DNA of 32,515 nt from positions 1-32,515 of the forward strand of contig NZ_JAFHKI010000015.1 of assembly GCF_016937615.1 (NCBI RefSeq), given 5' to 3'. Position 1 is the stretch's first letter. Each line of letters opens with the position of its first letter. Under the pieces are notes generated by a model that searched no databases, was not told the DNA's origin, and saw only the letters and a list, made by a program, of their open reading frames with translations. Shown here piece by piece: positions 1-8,575 of this stretch. Both the position numbers and the translations under genes were made by a program. The DNA comes from Pseudomonas lactucae. Its GTDB lineage: Bacteria; Pseudomonadota; Gammaproteobacteria; Pseudomonadales; Pseudomonadaceae.

Positions 1-2
1 TA

Positions 3-86
3 TCGAAAGCGTACGGGGCACGGCTGACCCTGGGGGATTCACCTTTGGGTGGGGCGGCGTTCAGGATTCATTTTCCGGCTGTTTGA
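3..86 (+). CDS. C-terminal end of a sensor histidine kinase (partial)
   Basis: This reading frame enters from outside the window and ends at TGA 84-86, giving 27 residues that end in GGAAFRIHFPAV. A glycine-rich stretch followed by a Phe-x-(hydrophobic)-x-(hydrophobic)-Pro ending is the usual final strand of the HATPase domain of two-component sensor kinases. The fragment is too short to name the kinase or its signal. A second frame is also open here (to TGA near 137), but its peptide has no recognisable end and would run through the REP repeat. The call rests on this short tail only. Confidence 0.5.
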   Translation, partial: SKAYGARLTLGDSPLGGAAFRIHFPAV

Positions 87-105
87 TCGGCAGTGGCTTG
101 ACTGG

Positions 106-185
106 CCTCATCGGGAGCAAGCCCCCTCCCACATTTTGATCTCTGAATACATTCAAGTGTGGGAGGGGGCTTGCCCCCGATGAGG
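106..185. repeat. REP-type inverted repeat (REPIN-like pair)
   Basis: Two 28-base arms, 106-133 and 158-185, are inverted copies of each other with one mismatch. They surround a 24-base spacer and include the GTGGGAGGGGGC core. The same core recurs at 29483-29518 and, degenerate, at 11214-11234. Paired REPs of this type are scattered between genes in the P. fluorescens group. The hairpin lies between the kinase stop codon and the convergent AraC-type gene, so it may also end transcription. Confidence 0.85.
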
Positions 186-205
186 TCCGGCCAGACGACA
201 CATCT

Positions 206-1203
206 TTAACGCTCCTGCGCTCTGTAGGCCCCCGGCGTCAGCCCCGTCCACTTCTTGAACGCCCGATGAAACGCCGACGGCTCGGAAAATCCCAACTGCT
301 CGGCGATGGCCTGCAATGACACGTGCGCATGGCCCAAATGATAGATGGCGATATCTCGCCGCAACTCATCCTTGAGCGCCTGAAAGCTGCTGCCTTCTTC
401 GCGCAAATGCCGTCGCAGGGTCTGCGGGCTGATGTGCAGGTGCTGGGCGATGGCTTCCAGGTCCGGCCAGGGCGTGTGATCGCGGCTAAGCAAGCGGCGT
501 ATCTGGCTGCTCAAGCTGTCGCCTTCGTCCGGGCGCGCCAGCAAGTCGGCGGGGGAGCGTTCGAGGAAGTGCTTGAGGGTGCGTTCATCCTGCAACAGCG
601 GCAGGCTCAGGTAGCGCGCGGGAAACACAAGGCTGGTGTTCGGTGCACGAACACCAGTGTGCAGGGAAACAGCAGGTCATATTCACCGGCGTGGGCCGGC
701 ATCGGGTAACTGAACGAGGCCTGGTGCAGACGAATGCGCTGGCCGATCAACCAACTGCCCAGGCGATGCCAGATCACCAGCAGGCATTCACTGAGGAAGT
801 GGTCCGGGTCCCACAATGGCGAGTCGTCCAGGCTCAGGCGGGCCATATCGCCTTCGCGTGACAGCTGCCAGCGCGGGCCTTGTGGGAATAGGCTATAAAA
901 TAATAGGCCGCGCTCCAGTGCCTTCTCCAGGGTGCGGCAGTGGATCAGCGCGTGGCACATCATGGCGAAGGTGCCGCGTTTGCTCGGGCCATCGGCGAAC
1001 CCCATGTATTCGTCGTCCAGCCCCAGCCAGAGCAGTTGCAGCAGCCGGGTAAATTGTTCCGGAGCGATGCGGGCGCGGGGTTCGGCCAACAGTTCCGGTG
1101 TGATGCCCACCTGCTGTAACAGGCCCGAGGCATCGTAACCGGCCCGACGCGCACCGCCGAGTGCGGCTCGGGCATAGTGACTGGCGATGGTACGTTCACG
1201 CAT
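206..1203 (-). pseudogene. AraC-family transcriptional regulator, one frameshift
   Basis: The gene is split into two frames that together make a regulator of about 330 residues. The N-terminal part (from ATG 1203, reading MRERTIASHYAR) resembles the arabinose-binding/dimerisation domain of the OruR/ArgR-like AraC group. The C-terminal part (down to 206) carries the AraC double helix-turn-helix, with IAQHLHISPQTLRRHL and a second helix pair around IAEQLGFSEPSAFHRAF. The frames join near 647-650. Adding one C on the plus strand there (GG to G loss on the coding strand) restores VFGAPNTSLVFPARYLS, so this is a single-base deletion and may be a sequencing error. An alternative ATG lies at 1221. 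The gene is divergent from dctA and shares its control region; no target can be named from sequence. Confidence 0.75.
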
Positions 1204-1261
1204 GCGAGGCCCCCGGTCCATGAAGTGGCGGATGGTAGTCACCAGTAGGAGCGGGCGACAA

Positions 1262-1316
1262 GGCGGATATCCGCCAAATTGTAGGACGGGATTGGGTAAG
1301 TGGGCGGAAATCCGCC
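1262..1316. promoter_or_regulatory. Two palindromic activator sites upstream of dctA (probable DctD-type UAS)
   Basis: A perfect 14-bp palindrome (GGCGGATATCCGCC, 1262-1275) and a near-perfect one (GGCGGAAATCCGCC, 1303-1316) lie 41 bp apart centre to centre, about four helical turns. They sit about 80-135 bp before the sigma-54 promoter. This is the usual geometry for a tandem pair of enhancer-binding-protein dimers. dctA genes are commonly activated by DctB/DctD from such tandem sites. Assignment to DctD is inferred from position and from the gene downstream; the dctBD genes are not in the window. A possible half-site, GGCGGAT, starts at 1227. Confidence 0.65.
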
Positions 1317-1394
1317 ACCTGACTTGGCGCATGGGAGGGCGCCTGGAAACGGCCAGCCCTGATGTCTAAAGGCCTTTAGCGGTTTTACGCAAAG

Positions 1395-1410
1395 TGGCAC
1401 GACGTTTGCG
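1395..1410 (+). promoter_or_regulatory. Sigma-54 (RpoN) promoter of dctA
   Basis: The sequence TGGCACGACGTTTGCG has GG at 1396-1397 and GC at 1408-1409, separated by exactly ten bases. It matches the -24/-12 consensus closely. Transcription would start near 1421, giving a leader of about 120 bases before the dctA ATG. Confidence 0.88.
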
Positions 1411-1502
1411 ATAAAGATTACAGCGCAGGCCTGGAGCACAGTCCTCGCAAACAACAAATCCCTCCAGTGCAGGAGGGTTCGCAATTCAAGTGTCGTGGGC
1501 AT

Positions 1503-1516
1503 GGCGGATATTTGCC
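1503..1516. promoter_or_regulatory. Third palindrome copy inside the dctA leader
   Basis: GGCGGATATTTGCC at 1503-1516 differs from the upstream palindrome at two positions. It lies downstream of the predicted start of transcription and 26 bases before the dctA ATG. A site here could act negatively or help form a loop; the role is not shown by the sequence. Confidence 0.4.
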
Positions 1517-1542
1517 ACACGGGACGATTGAGGAACTTTGCA

Positions 1543-2874
1543 ATGACGACTCGTCAGCCACTCTACAAATCCCTGTATCTCCAGGTGATCGTCGCAATCG
1601 TTATCGGTATATTGCTCGGTCACTTCTACCCCGAGACCGGCGTGGCCCTCAAGCCGCTGGGTGACGGGTTTATCAAACTGATCAAAATGGTCATCGCCCC
1701 GATCATCTTCTGCACCGTTGTCAGCGGCATCGCCGGCATGCAAAGCATGAAATCGGTTGGCAAAACCGGTGGCTACGCGCTGCTCTACTTCGAAATCGTG
1801 TCCACCATTGCCCTGCTGATCGGCCTGGTTGTCGTGAACGTCGTGCAACCGGGCGCCGGCATGCACATCGATGTGGCGACCCTGGACGCGTCCAAAGTCG
1901 CGGCCTACGTGACTGCCGGTAAAGACCAGAGCATCGTCGGCTTTATCCTCAACGTGATCCCTAACACCATCGTCGGCGCGTTCGCCAACGGCGATATCCT
2001 GCAAGTGCTGATGTTCTCGGTGATCTTCGGTTTTGCCCTGCACCGCCTGGGTGCCTACGGCAAGCCGGTGCTGGACTTCATCGATCGCTTTGCCCACGTG
2101 ATGTTCAACATCATCAACATGATCATGAAGCTCGCACCGCTCGGTGCCCTGGGCGCCATGGCGTTCACCATCGGTGCCTACGGTGTGGGTTCGCTGGTGC
2201 AACTGGGCCAGTTGATGATCTGCTTCTACATCACCTGCATCCTGTTCGTGGTCGTGGTGCTTGGTGCCATCTGCCGCGCTCACGGCTTCAGTGTGTTGAA
2301 GCTGATCCGCTACATCCGTGAAGAGCTGCTGATCGTGCTGGGGACTTCGTCTTCGGAATCCGCACTGCCACGCATGCTGATCAAGATGGAGCGTCTGGGC
2401 GCGAAGAAATCCGTCGTCGGCCTGGTCATTCCGACCGGCTACTCGTTCAACCTCGACGGTACCTCGATCTACCTGACCATGGCGGCCGTGTTCATCGCCC
2501 AGGCCACCGACACCCATATGGACATCACCCACCAGATCACGCTGCTGCTGGTGCTGCTGCTGTCCTCCAAAGGCGCTGCTGGCGTGACCGGCAGTGGTTT
2601 CATCGTACTGGCTGCGACCCTGTCGGCTGTCGGCCACCTGCCGGTTGCCGGTCTGGCGCTGATCCTGGGTATCGATCGTTTCATGTCCGAAGCCCGTGCG
2701 CTGACCAACCTGGTGGGTAACGCCGTTGCCACCATCGTTGTGGCCAAGTGGGTCAAGGAACTGGACACCGACAAGCTGCAAAGCGAGCTGGCGTCCGGCG
2801 GTACCGGTATCTCCGAAACCCGCGAAATCGACGACCTGGGCGTGGCCGAAGGCCCTGCACCTACTGTCAAGTAA
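1543..2874 (+). CDS. dctA: C4-dicarboxylate/proton (or sodium) symporter DctA
   Basis: This is a 443-residue inner-membrane carrier of the dicarboxylate/amino acid:cation symporter (DAACS) family, importing succinate, fumarate and malate. Visible signatures are the serine-rich re-entrant tip SSSESALP near residue 269, the [11 protein letters not shown] motif of TM7 near 303, and the [12 protein letters not shown] stretch that forms the second hairpin. Many hydrophobic segments agree with eight transmembrane helices plus two hairpins. The start is set at ATG 1543 ([12 protein letters not shown]) because it follows GAGGAA at a good distance and gives the usual family length; an in-frame ATG at 1495 would add 16 unlikely residues. 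The sigma-54 promoter and palindromes upstream point to nitrogen/C4-acid responsive control. A terminator follows at once, so dctA is probably monocistronic. Confidence 0.96.
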   Translation: MTTRQPLYKSLYLQVIVAIVIGILLGHFYPETGVALKPLGDGFIKLIKMVIAPIIFCTVVSGIAGMQSMKSVGKTGGYALLYFEIVSTIALLIGLVVVNVVQPGAGMHIDVATLDASKVAAYVTAGKDQSIVGFILNVIPNTIVGAFANGDILQVLMFSVIFGFALHRLGAYGKPVLDFIDRFAHVMFNIINMIMKLAPLGALGAMAFTIGAYGVGSLVQLGQLMICFYITCILFVVVVLGAICRAHGFSVLKLIRYIREELLIVLGTSSSESALPRMLIKMERLGAKKSVVGLVIPTGYSFNLDGTSIYLTMAAVFIAQATDTHMDITHQITLLLVLLLSSKGAAGVTGSGFIVLAATLSAVGHLPVAGLALILGIDRFMSEARALTNLVGNAVATIVVAKWVKELDTDKLQSELASGGTGISETREIDDLGVAEGPAPTVK

Positions 2875-2910
2875 GTCGCTGATGGCGTGAATGCACGCTG
2901 ACAGTTATCC

Positions 2911-2943
2911 GCAAACGCGACTGGTTCGGGGCGTTTGCTTTTG
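2911..2943 (+). terminator. Rho-independent terminator of dctA
   Basis: GCAAACGC (2911-2918) pairs with GCGTTTGC (2931-2938) around a 12-base loop and is followed by a short T run. It lies 37 bases after the dctA stop codon. Confidence 0.75.
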
Positions 2944-3005
2944 TGGCGGGGAACTTCGGTTTTTTTTGGTTTACAGTGGGCGCGACATTGCTTGTGGGAG
3001 GCCTG

Positions 3006-3989
3006 ATGGACAGTGTGGATCTGAATGTCCTGCGCAGCGTGCTGGAGTGGCGTCGCGCCGGGCAGCGTGTGATGTTGTACAGCGTGGTGCAGACCTGGGG
3101 CAGCGCGCCGCGCCCGCCGGGAGCGATGCTGGCCCTGCGCGGTGACGGTGTGGTGATCGGCTCGGTGTCGGGCGGTTGCATCGAAGATGACTTGATCGCC
3201 GGCTGCAGGATGGCCGCTTGCCCGCTGACGGCCCGCCCGTGCAACTGGTGACCTACGGCGTAACGCGTGATGAGGCGGCGCGGTTTGGTCTGCCCTGCGG
3301 CGGCACCCTGCGCCTGACTGAAGAGCGGGTGGACGATTGGTCTTGGGTCGAGGCGCTGCTGGCGCGCTGTGAAAATCATCAGGTCGTTGCGCGTGAGCTG
3401 AACCTGGCCACGGGCGAGGTGACGCTGAGCGACGCAAGCAAGACCGATGTGGTGAGCTTCGACGGTGAGCGCTGCGTGCCATCTATGGCCCACGCTGGCG
3501 CCTGCTGTTGATCGGCGCGGGGCAGTTGTCGCGTTACGTGGCGGAGATGGCGCGCCTGCTGGATTTCGAAGTGCTTATCTGTGATCCGCGCGAAGAGTTT
3601 GTCTACGGCTGGGAAGAACAGCACGGCCGCTTTGTGCCGGCATGCCCGATGAAGCGGTGCTCGCTATCCAGACCGACGAGCGCACGGCCATCGTCTGCCT
3701 GACCCACGACCCGCGCCTGGACGATATGGCGTTGTTGACGGCGTTGAATTCCAGGGCTTTCTACATTGGCGCGCTGGGGTCGCGGGTCAATACCCAGAAA
3801 CGCCGGCAAACTCTGGCCGCGCTGGGGTTGTCAGCCGAGGCGATTGCACGTTTGCATGGGCCGATTGGCCTGCATATCGGCAGCCATACGCCGGCGGAGA
3901 TTGCGTTGTCGTTGATGGCGGAAATCGTCGCGATCAAGAACGGCGTCGCGCCTATGCAGAAAAAGCCGCTGCCGGTAGCCGCTGAGTGA
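3006..3989 (+). pseudogene. XdhC/CoxI-family protein, broken by three frameshifts
   Basis: Read across three frame changes this is a full XdhC-like protein. It has an N-terminal XdhC_CoxI domain (VQTWGSAPRPPGAMLAL, GSVSGGCIEDD, FGLPCGGTL) and a C-terminal Rossmann-like domain (LLLIGAGQLSRYVAEMA, then FYIGALGSRVNTQKR and HGPIGLHIGSHTPAEIA). XdhC proteins bind molybdenum cofactor and help sulfurate and insert it into xanthine dehydrogenase-type enzymes. The breaks lie near 3200-3205, 3471-3474 and 3638-3641. Each is repaired by adding one C or G, giving for example DGERLRAIYGPRW and RFVPGMPDEAVL. All conserved blocks survive, which argues for base-calling errors rather than decay. The end overlaps the next gene by GTGA. 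No molybdenum hydroxylase subunit gene is nearby. Confidence 0.82.
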
Positions 3990-4570
3990 CCGTAACGGCG
4001 ATTGTGCTGGCGGCGGGGCGGGGGAGCCGGTTTCGTGCCGAGGCGGGGGCTGATCAGGATAAATTGCTCGCGCCCTGCTTAGGTCGGGACGGCGTGACGC
4101 GGCCGGTGATTGAGCAGGTACTGGTGAATCTGCCGGGCAGTATCGTGCAGCGGTGGTTGGTCACCTCGCCGGAGCGCCTGGAAGTGATTCGATTGGCCCA
4201 GGTGCATGGTTGCCAGGTTCTGCTGCTGGAATCTTCCGGTATGGGCCAAAGCATCGCCGCAGCCGTTGCGGCCAGTGCTTCGGCACAGGGCTGGCTGGTG
4301 GTGCTGGGGGATATGCCGTTTATTCGATCCTCGACCATCGAGCGTATGCTGGCCGATCCGGCAGATATCACCGTGCCGGTGTATGCCGGGCAGTATGGGC
4401 ATCCGGTGGCTTTCGGTCGTGTATTGGGGCCGAAGTTGATGGCGTTGACCGGGGATCGTGGCGCGAAGCCTTTGTTTTCACAGGCACGGGTGCGGGACGT
4501 GCAGGTGGATGATCCTGGCGTGCTGTGGGATGTGGATGTGCCGCAGCGGTTGGCGTTCAGCGCGGACTGA
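3986..4570 (+). CDS. MobA/MocA-like NTP transferase (molybdenum cofactor nucleotidyltransferase family)
   Basis: The 194-residue protein starts with the nucleotidyltransferase signature TAIVLAAGRGSRF, keeps a lysine in DKLLAP, and has the metal-binding VVLGDMPF and the later GHPVAFGR block. These features place it in the MobA-like NTP transferase superfamily (MocA, CTP:molybdopterin cytidylyltransferase-like). In MocA, MPT-cofactor is converted to the cytosine dinucleotide form used by xanthine dehydrogenase-family enzymes. The GTG start at 3986 overlaps the xdhC-like stop, and this pairing supports a role in maturing a molybdenum hydroxylase. The ordinary-looking frame is intact. The exact nucleotide used, CTP or GTP, cannot be read from the sequence. 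Confidence 0.85.
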   Translation: MTVTAIVLAAGRGSRFRAEAGADQDKLLAPCLGRDGVTRPVIEQVLVNLPGSIVQRWLVTSPERLEVIRLAQVHGCQVLLLESSGMGQSIAAAVAASASAQGWLVVLGDMPFIRSSTIERMLADPADITVPVYAGQYGHPVAFGRVLGPKLMALTGDRGAKPLFSQARVRDVQVDDPGVLWDVDVPQRLAFSAD

Positions 4571-4606
4571 ATGGGGGGAGAACGGTGTGTTCGAGTTTTT
4601 TGCAAG

Positions 4607-4642
4607 AAAAAGCCCCGCCTGATCACTCAGGCGGGGCTTTTT
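4607..4642. terminator. Bidirectional rho-independent terminator between mocA-like gene and rne
   Basis: AGCCCCGCCTGA and TCAGGCGGGGCT form a perfect 12-bp stem around a four-base loop, flanked by A5 on the left and T5 on the right. It can therefore end transcripts from both converging genes. Confidence 0.93.
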
Positions 4643-4669
4643 AATCGCAGCTGGAATCACACGAGGGGT

Positions 4670-7600
4670 TTAGTCTCGTGCTTCTGTTTCCTGTGCGGCG
4701 GCTGCAGCCGCGGCTTCAGCTTCCTTGCGACGACGACGCACTTCACGTGGGTCGTTCGGTGCGCGACCGTTTTCGGTCAGGGCGCTGGCCGGTGCGGCTT
4801 CAACCACTGGTGCGACAACTTCGGCAACCACCGGCGCTTCAACCACAGGCACCGGTTCAACGACCGGAGCCGGCTCAACCACTGGCGCAGGTTCGGCAAC
4901 CACGACATCAACAACCGGCGTTGGCGCTTCTTCTACCACAGGGGCAGGGGCGGGCGCTTCAACCGGAGCGGTAGGTTCGGCAGTCCATTGGAAGGCGGTC
5001 TGTTCTTCACGAACTTCTCGCACTTGCGGGGCTGCTTCTGCTTCCACGACGGCTTCCACCACTGGCTGAGGCTCAACCACAGGGGCCGGTTCAGCAGCGG
5101 CCACTTCCACTTCTGGTTGCGCTTCAGGTGCCTGGGTCACTTCCAAATCCGGAACCACTGGGGCTTCGATTGGGGTAGTGGCTTCGACAACCGGTGCTTC
5201 CACGACTGGCGCTTCAACAGCCGGCGCTTCAACCTCTGGGGTTTGGGCGACGGGTGTTTCGACAACGGCGCTTTCTTCGACAGCCGCAGTGGCGCGTTCA
5301 GCCTGCTCGTGAGCCTGGGCTTCGGCAGGTGCGCTGATGACCGAGCTGGCAACGGCGGCGGTCACGGCCAGGCCGGCAGCCAGTTCGGCGCCAGTCGGTT
5401 CGTTGGCCTGAGTTTCTGCGCTCTCGCCGGCTTCTTCCGAACCTTCGATCACATTGCCGTTGGCATCACGCTGACGCTCACGACGGTTGCTGCGACGACG
5501 CTGGCCACGGGAGCGGCGGCGTGGACGATCGCCTTCGGCGCCTTCCTGTCCGTCTTCCTGCAGTTGCTCTTCGCCGGTCAGTACTTCTTCTTCGCTGGCG
5601 GCAGCGGCTTGCTCGGCGCGTGGTTGACGCTCTTCACGCGGAGCACGTGGTTGACGCTCCTCACGTGGCGCACGCTCTTCACGCGGCTGGCGAGCCGGGC
5701 GTTCTTCGGTGGCCACGGCGGCGGCAGCGGCAACAGCGGGCGCTGCGTCCAGCGGCTCGCGCAGTTCACGCACGCGTTCTTCACGCTCGCCACGCGGCTT
5801 GCGATCTTCACGCGGGGCGCGTGGGGTACGTGGTGCGCGCTCTTCACGCGGTGCGCGTTCTTCACGTGCTACGGCCGGGGTCTCTTCACGGGCTTCGCGA
5901 GGTGCACGCTCTTCACGTGGCGCGCGTTCTTCGCGAGGTGCGCGTTCTTCGCGAGGTGCGCGCTCTTCGCGCGGCTTGCGCTCTTCGTCACGACGACCGT
6001 TGCGGTTACGGCTCTGCTGGCGACCGTTGCGACGTTCTTCGTTGCGCGCCGGGCGTTCGGTAGCAGGTTTTTCAACCACGACCGGCGCTGCGGGCTCTTC
6101 CTTGGTGGCGAACAGGCTGACCAGCGACTTCACCAGGCCCTTGAACAGGCTTGGCTCAGGCAGGGCGGCCGGCGCGGCAACCGGCGCCGCAGGTTCAACC
6201 GGCATCGGTGCGTTGGCACGCGCAGGTGCGGTCTTCACGGCCGCTTCCTGGCGAACCAGGGTGCGGGTTGCGGCGGCTGGCTGGACTTCTTCCACTTCGG
6301 CGGCGGCCGCGGCGATTTCATAGCTGGACTGGCCGCTGTGGGCTTCCGGGCTGTCATCACGCAGGCGCTGCACTTCGAAGTGCGGTGTTTCCAGGTGATC
6401 GTTCGGCAGAATCACGATACGGGCACGGGTACGCAGTTCGATCTTGGTGATCGAGTTGCGTTTTTCGTTGAGCAGGAACGCGGCAACCGGGATCGGCACT
6501 TGCGCGCGAACCTCGGCGGTGCGGTCTTTCAGGGCTTCTTCTTCGATCAGGCGCAGGATCGCCAGGGACAGCGATTCAACGTCACGGATGATGCCGGTGC
6601 CGTTGCAACGCGGGCAGACGATGCCGCTGCTTTCGCCCAGGGATGGACGCAGGCGTTGGCGGGACATTTCCAGCAGGCCGAAGCGCGAGATACGGCCGAC
6701 TTGCACGCGGGCGCGGTCGGCTTCCAGGCATTCGCGGACTTTTTCTTCCACGGCGCGCTGGTTCTTGGCCGGGGTCATGTCGATGAAGTCGATCACGATC
6801 AGGCCGCCGATGTCACGCAGGCGCAGCTGGCGGGCGATTTCTTCAGCCGCTTCCAGGTTGGTCTGCAGGGCGGTTTCTTCGATGTCGCTACCCTTCGTGG
6901 CACGTGCCGAGTTGATGTCGATGGACACCAGGGCTTCGGTCGGGTCGATCACGATGGAGCCGCCGGAAGGCAGTTCGACCACGCGCTGGAAGGCGGTCTC
7001 GATCTGGCTTTCGATCTGGAAACGGTTGAACAGCGGGACGCTGTCTTCGTACAGCTTGATCTTGCTGGCGTACTGCGGCATCACCTGGCGGATGAAGGTC
7101 AGGGCTTCGTCCTGGGCTTCAACGCTGTCGATCAGCACTTCGCCGATGTCCTGGCGCAGGTAATCGCGGATAGCGCGGATGATCACGTTGCTTTCCTGGT
7201 AGATCAGGAATGGCGCGGAACGATCCAGCGAGGCTTCTTTGATGGCAGTCCAAAGTTGCAGCAGGTAGTCGAGGTCCCACTGCATTTCTTCGCTGCTGCG
7301 GCCCAGGCCGGCGGTGCGCACGATCAGGCCCATGTCGGCCGGTGCAATCAGGCCGTTCAGTGCTTCGCGCAGTTCGTTGCGCTCTTCGCCTTCGATGCGA
7401 CGGGAAATGCCGCCGGCACGTGGGTTGTTCGGCATCAGCACCAGGTAACGACCCGCCAGGCTGATGAAGGTGGTCAGGGCGGCGCCCTTGTTGCCACGTT
7501 CTTCTTTTTCGACCTGGACGATGACTTCCTGGCCTTCGCTCAGGACATCCTTGATGTTCACGCGGCCTTCGGGGGCTTTCTTGAAGTATTCGCGGGAGAT

Positions 7601-7816
7601 TTCTTTGAGGGGCAGGAAGCCGTGGCGCTCGGAGCCGAAATCGACAAAGGCAGCCTCAAGGCTTGGTTCGATGCGAGTAATACGGCCTTTATAGATGTTG
7701 GCCTTCTTTTGCTCGCGTGCACCGGATTCGATGTCCAGGTCGTAGAGGCGTTGGCCATCTACCAGTGCAACACGCAACTCTTCGGGTTGAGTTGCGTTAA
7801 TCAGCATTCTTTTCAT
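4670..7816 (-). CDS. rne: Ribonuclease E
   Basis: This is the essential endoribonuclease that starts mRNA decay, matures rRNA and tRNA, and scaffolds the degradosome at the inner membrane. The 1048-residue protein has an N-terminal RNase H-like/S1 part ([25 protein letters not shown]), a DNase I-like catalytic part with VSIDINSA and IVIDFIDM carrying the two metal-binding aspartates, and the zinc-link CPRCNGTG with cysteines near 401 and 404. The C-terminal half is low-complexity: basic repeats of the EERAPRE type (about residues 610-750), then a long Pro/Val/Glu/Ala-rich tail, as expected for the disordered RNA- and partner-binding region. The start is ATG 7816 ([14 protein letters not shown]), the conserved N-terminus; an in-frame ATG at 7864 would add 16 poorly coding residues. 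A leader of about 0.7 kb precedes it. Confidence 0.97.
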   Translation of the reverse strand: MKRMLINATQPEELRVALVDGQRLYDLDIESGAREQKKANIYKGRITRIEPSLEAAFVDFGSERHGFLPLKEISREYFKKAPEGRVNIKDVLSEGQEVIVQVEKEERGNKGAALTTFISLAGRYLVLMPNNPRAGGISRRIEGEERNELREALNGLIAPADMGLIVRTAGLGRSSEEMQWDLDYLLQLWTAIKEASLDRSAPFLIYQESNVIIRAIRDYLRQDIGEVLIDSVEAQDEALTFIRQVMPQYASKIKLYEDSVPLFNRFQIESQIETAFQRVVELPSGGSIVIDPTEALVSIDINSARATKGSDIEETALQTNLEAAEEIARQLRLRDIGGLIVIDFIDMTPAKNQRAVEEKVRECLEADRARVQVGRISRFGLLEMSRQRLRPSLGESSGIVCPRCNGTGIIRDVESLSLAILRLIEEEALKDRTAEVRAQVPIPVAAFLLNEKRNSITKIELRTRARIVILPNDHLETPHFEVQRLRDDSPEAHSGQSSYEIAAAAAEVEEVQPAAATRTLVRQEAAVKTAPARANAPMPVEPAAPVAAPAALPEPSLFKGLVKSLVSLFATKEEPAAPVVVEKPATERPARNEERRNGRQQSRNRNGRRDEERKPREERAPREERAPREERAPREERAPREAREETPAVAREERAPREERAPRTPRAPREDRKPRGEREERVRELREPLDAAPAVAAAAAVATEERPARQPREERAPREERQPRAPREERQPRAEQAAAASEEEVLTGEEQLQEDGQEGAEGDRPRRRSRGQRRRSNRRERQRDANGNVIEGSEEAGESAETQANEPTGAELAAGLAVTAAVASSVISAPAEAQAHEQAERATAAVEESAVVETPVAQTPEVEAPAVEAPVVEAPVVEATTPIEAPVVPDLEVTQAPEAQPEVEVAAAEPAPVVEPQPVVEAVVEAEAAPQVREVREEQTAFQWTAEPTAPVEAPAPAPVVEEAPTPVVDVVVAEPAPVVEPAPVVEPVPVVEAPVVAEVVAPVVEAAPASALTENGRAPNDPREVRRRRKEAEAAAAAAAQETEARD

Positions 7817-8511
7817 GTTGTACCGTCGGTTTCCGGGCTGCCGGAAACGGCGTTCGGCACACACGACTTCTCACGGTCGGTGTCAGGTGCGTCAAGAGTG
7901 GTTGGCCACTCCAGTGTCCAGCAATAACTCGCCAATTGGGGCGGTATCGCGACGGACGCGTCCTGCTTGTTAGCGGTGGTGACAAAGGCACCACTTCAAC
8001 AAAAGCTAAGGTCAGGAGGAGGAATCAACCGGCGACTGTGGACGAGATGAAGCGTCTAAATATAAGCCTAGTGCTACACGGTCCGACGGTTGTGCATCTC
8101 CACCCTACACGTATCCCTGATAATTCGGGTGCTGCCGCGCGCAGAATCCGCAGCGGGTTGGCATTTACCGTGTTCTCCAATGGGGAGTCCACGCTCATGG
8201 CTAAACAAGACTGAGTGCGGGCGATCGCGCTCTCACTCAGCTCTTAACAGGCGTTGTTTCCGAAGCATTCGCCATGGTCTGGCTCAAGGCTGACTGCACT
8301 TTGTGAACTGGCCGTAAATATCGGCGCAAAACGCGAGTATTCACTCTGCTTCTTGCACTCGCTTCAGGCCTCATGTCACCTGCGCTTGTTACAATCCTGA
8401 GCCTTCCAAGGTGGCCAAAGCCCCGTAGGACGGCCTCGCGTCCTGATGAATTGCGATGGTCAGGGCCGGCAGTTTGCCGCTAGTCCTCTGTCCAGGCCGC
8501 TTTTGGCGGCG
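7817..8511 (-). promoter_or_regulatory. Long 5' leader of rne (rne-II-like autoregulatory region candidate)
   Basis: Between the predicted rne transcription start (about 8511) and ATG 7816 lie about 695 bases without a convincing gene on either strand. Several stems can be drawn on the minus strand. One is GCCGC/GCGGC right at the 5' end (8496-8510); another is AGGACG/CGTCCT at 8428-8445. In enterobacteria the rne leader controls RNase E by autoregulation, and an rne-II RNA motif has been described upstream of rne in Pseudomonas. I did not align this sequence to that motif, so identity is inferred from position. Confidence 0.6.
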
Positions 8512-8517
8512 TTCGCG

Positions 8518-8546
8518 ACTATAGCAGCAATGATTAAGTGCTTCAA
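8518..8546 (-). promoter_or_regulatory. Sigma-70 promoter of rne
   Basis: On the minus strand TTGAAG (8546-8541) and TATAGT (8523-8518) are separated by 17 bases, close to the sigma-70 consensus. Transcription should start near 8511. It is back to back with rluC, whose ATG is at 8576. Confidence 0.75.
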
Positions 8547-8575
8547 TTCCATAAAAAATTGTTATCATCGCCGCC

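Noticed and set aside
1486..2781. A minus-strand frame of 431 codons opposite dctA
   Set aside because: It is rich in His, Gln and Asp without domains and overlaps a clear DctA protein; it is a shadow of high-GC third-position coding.
4571..7927. A plus-strand frame of 1118 codons running antisense through the whole rne gene
   Set aside because: It mirrors the biased codons and repeats of rne on the other strand; its product is low-complexity and rich in Phe, Gly and Arg, with no domain.
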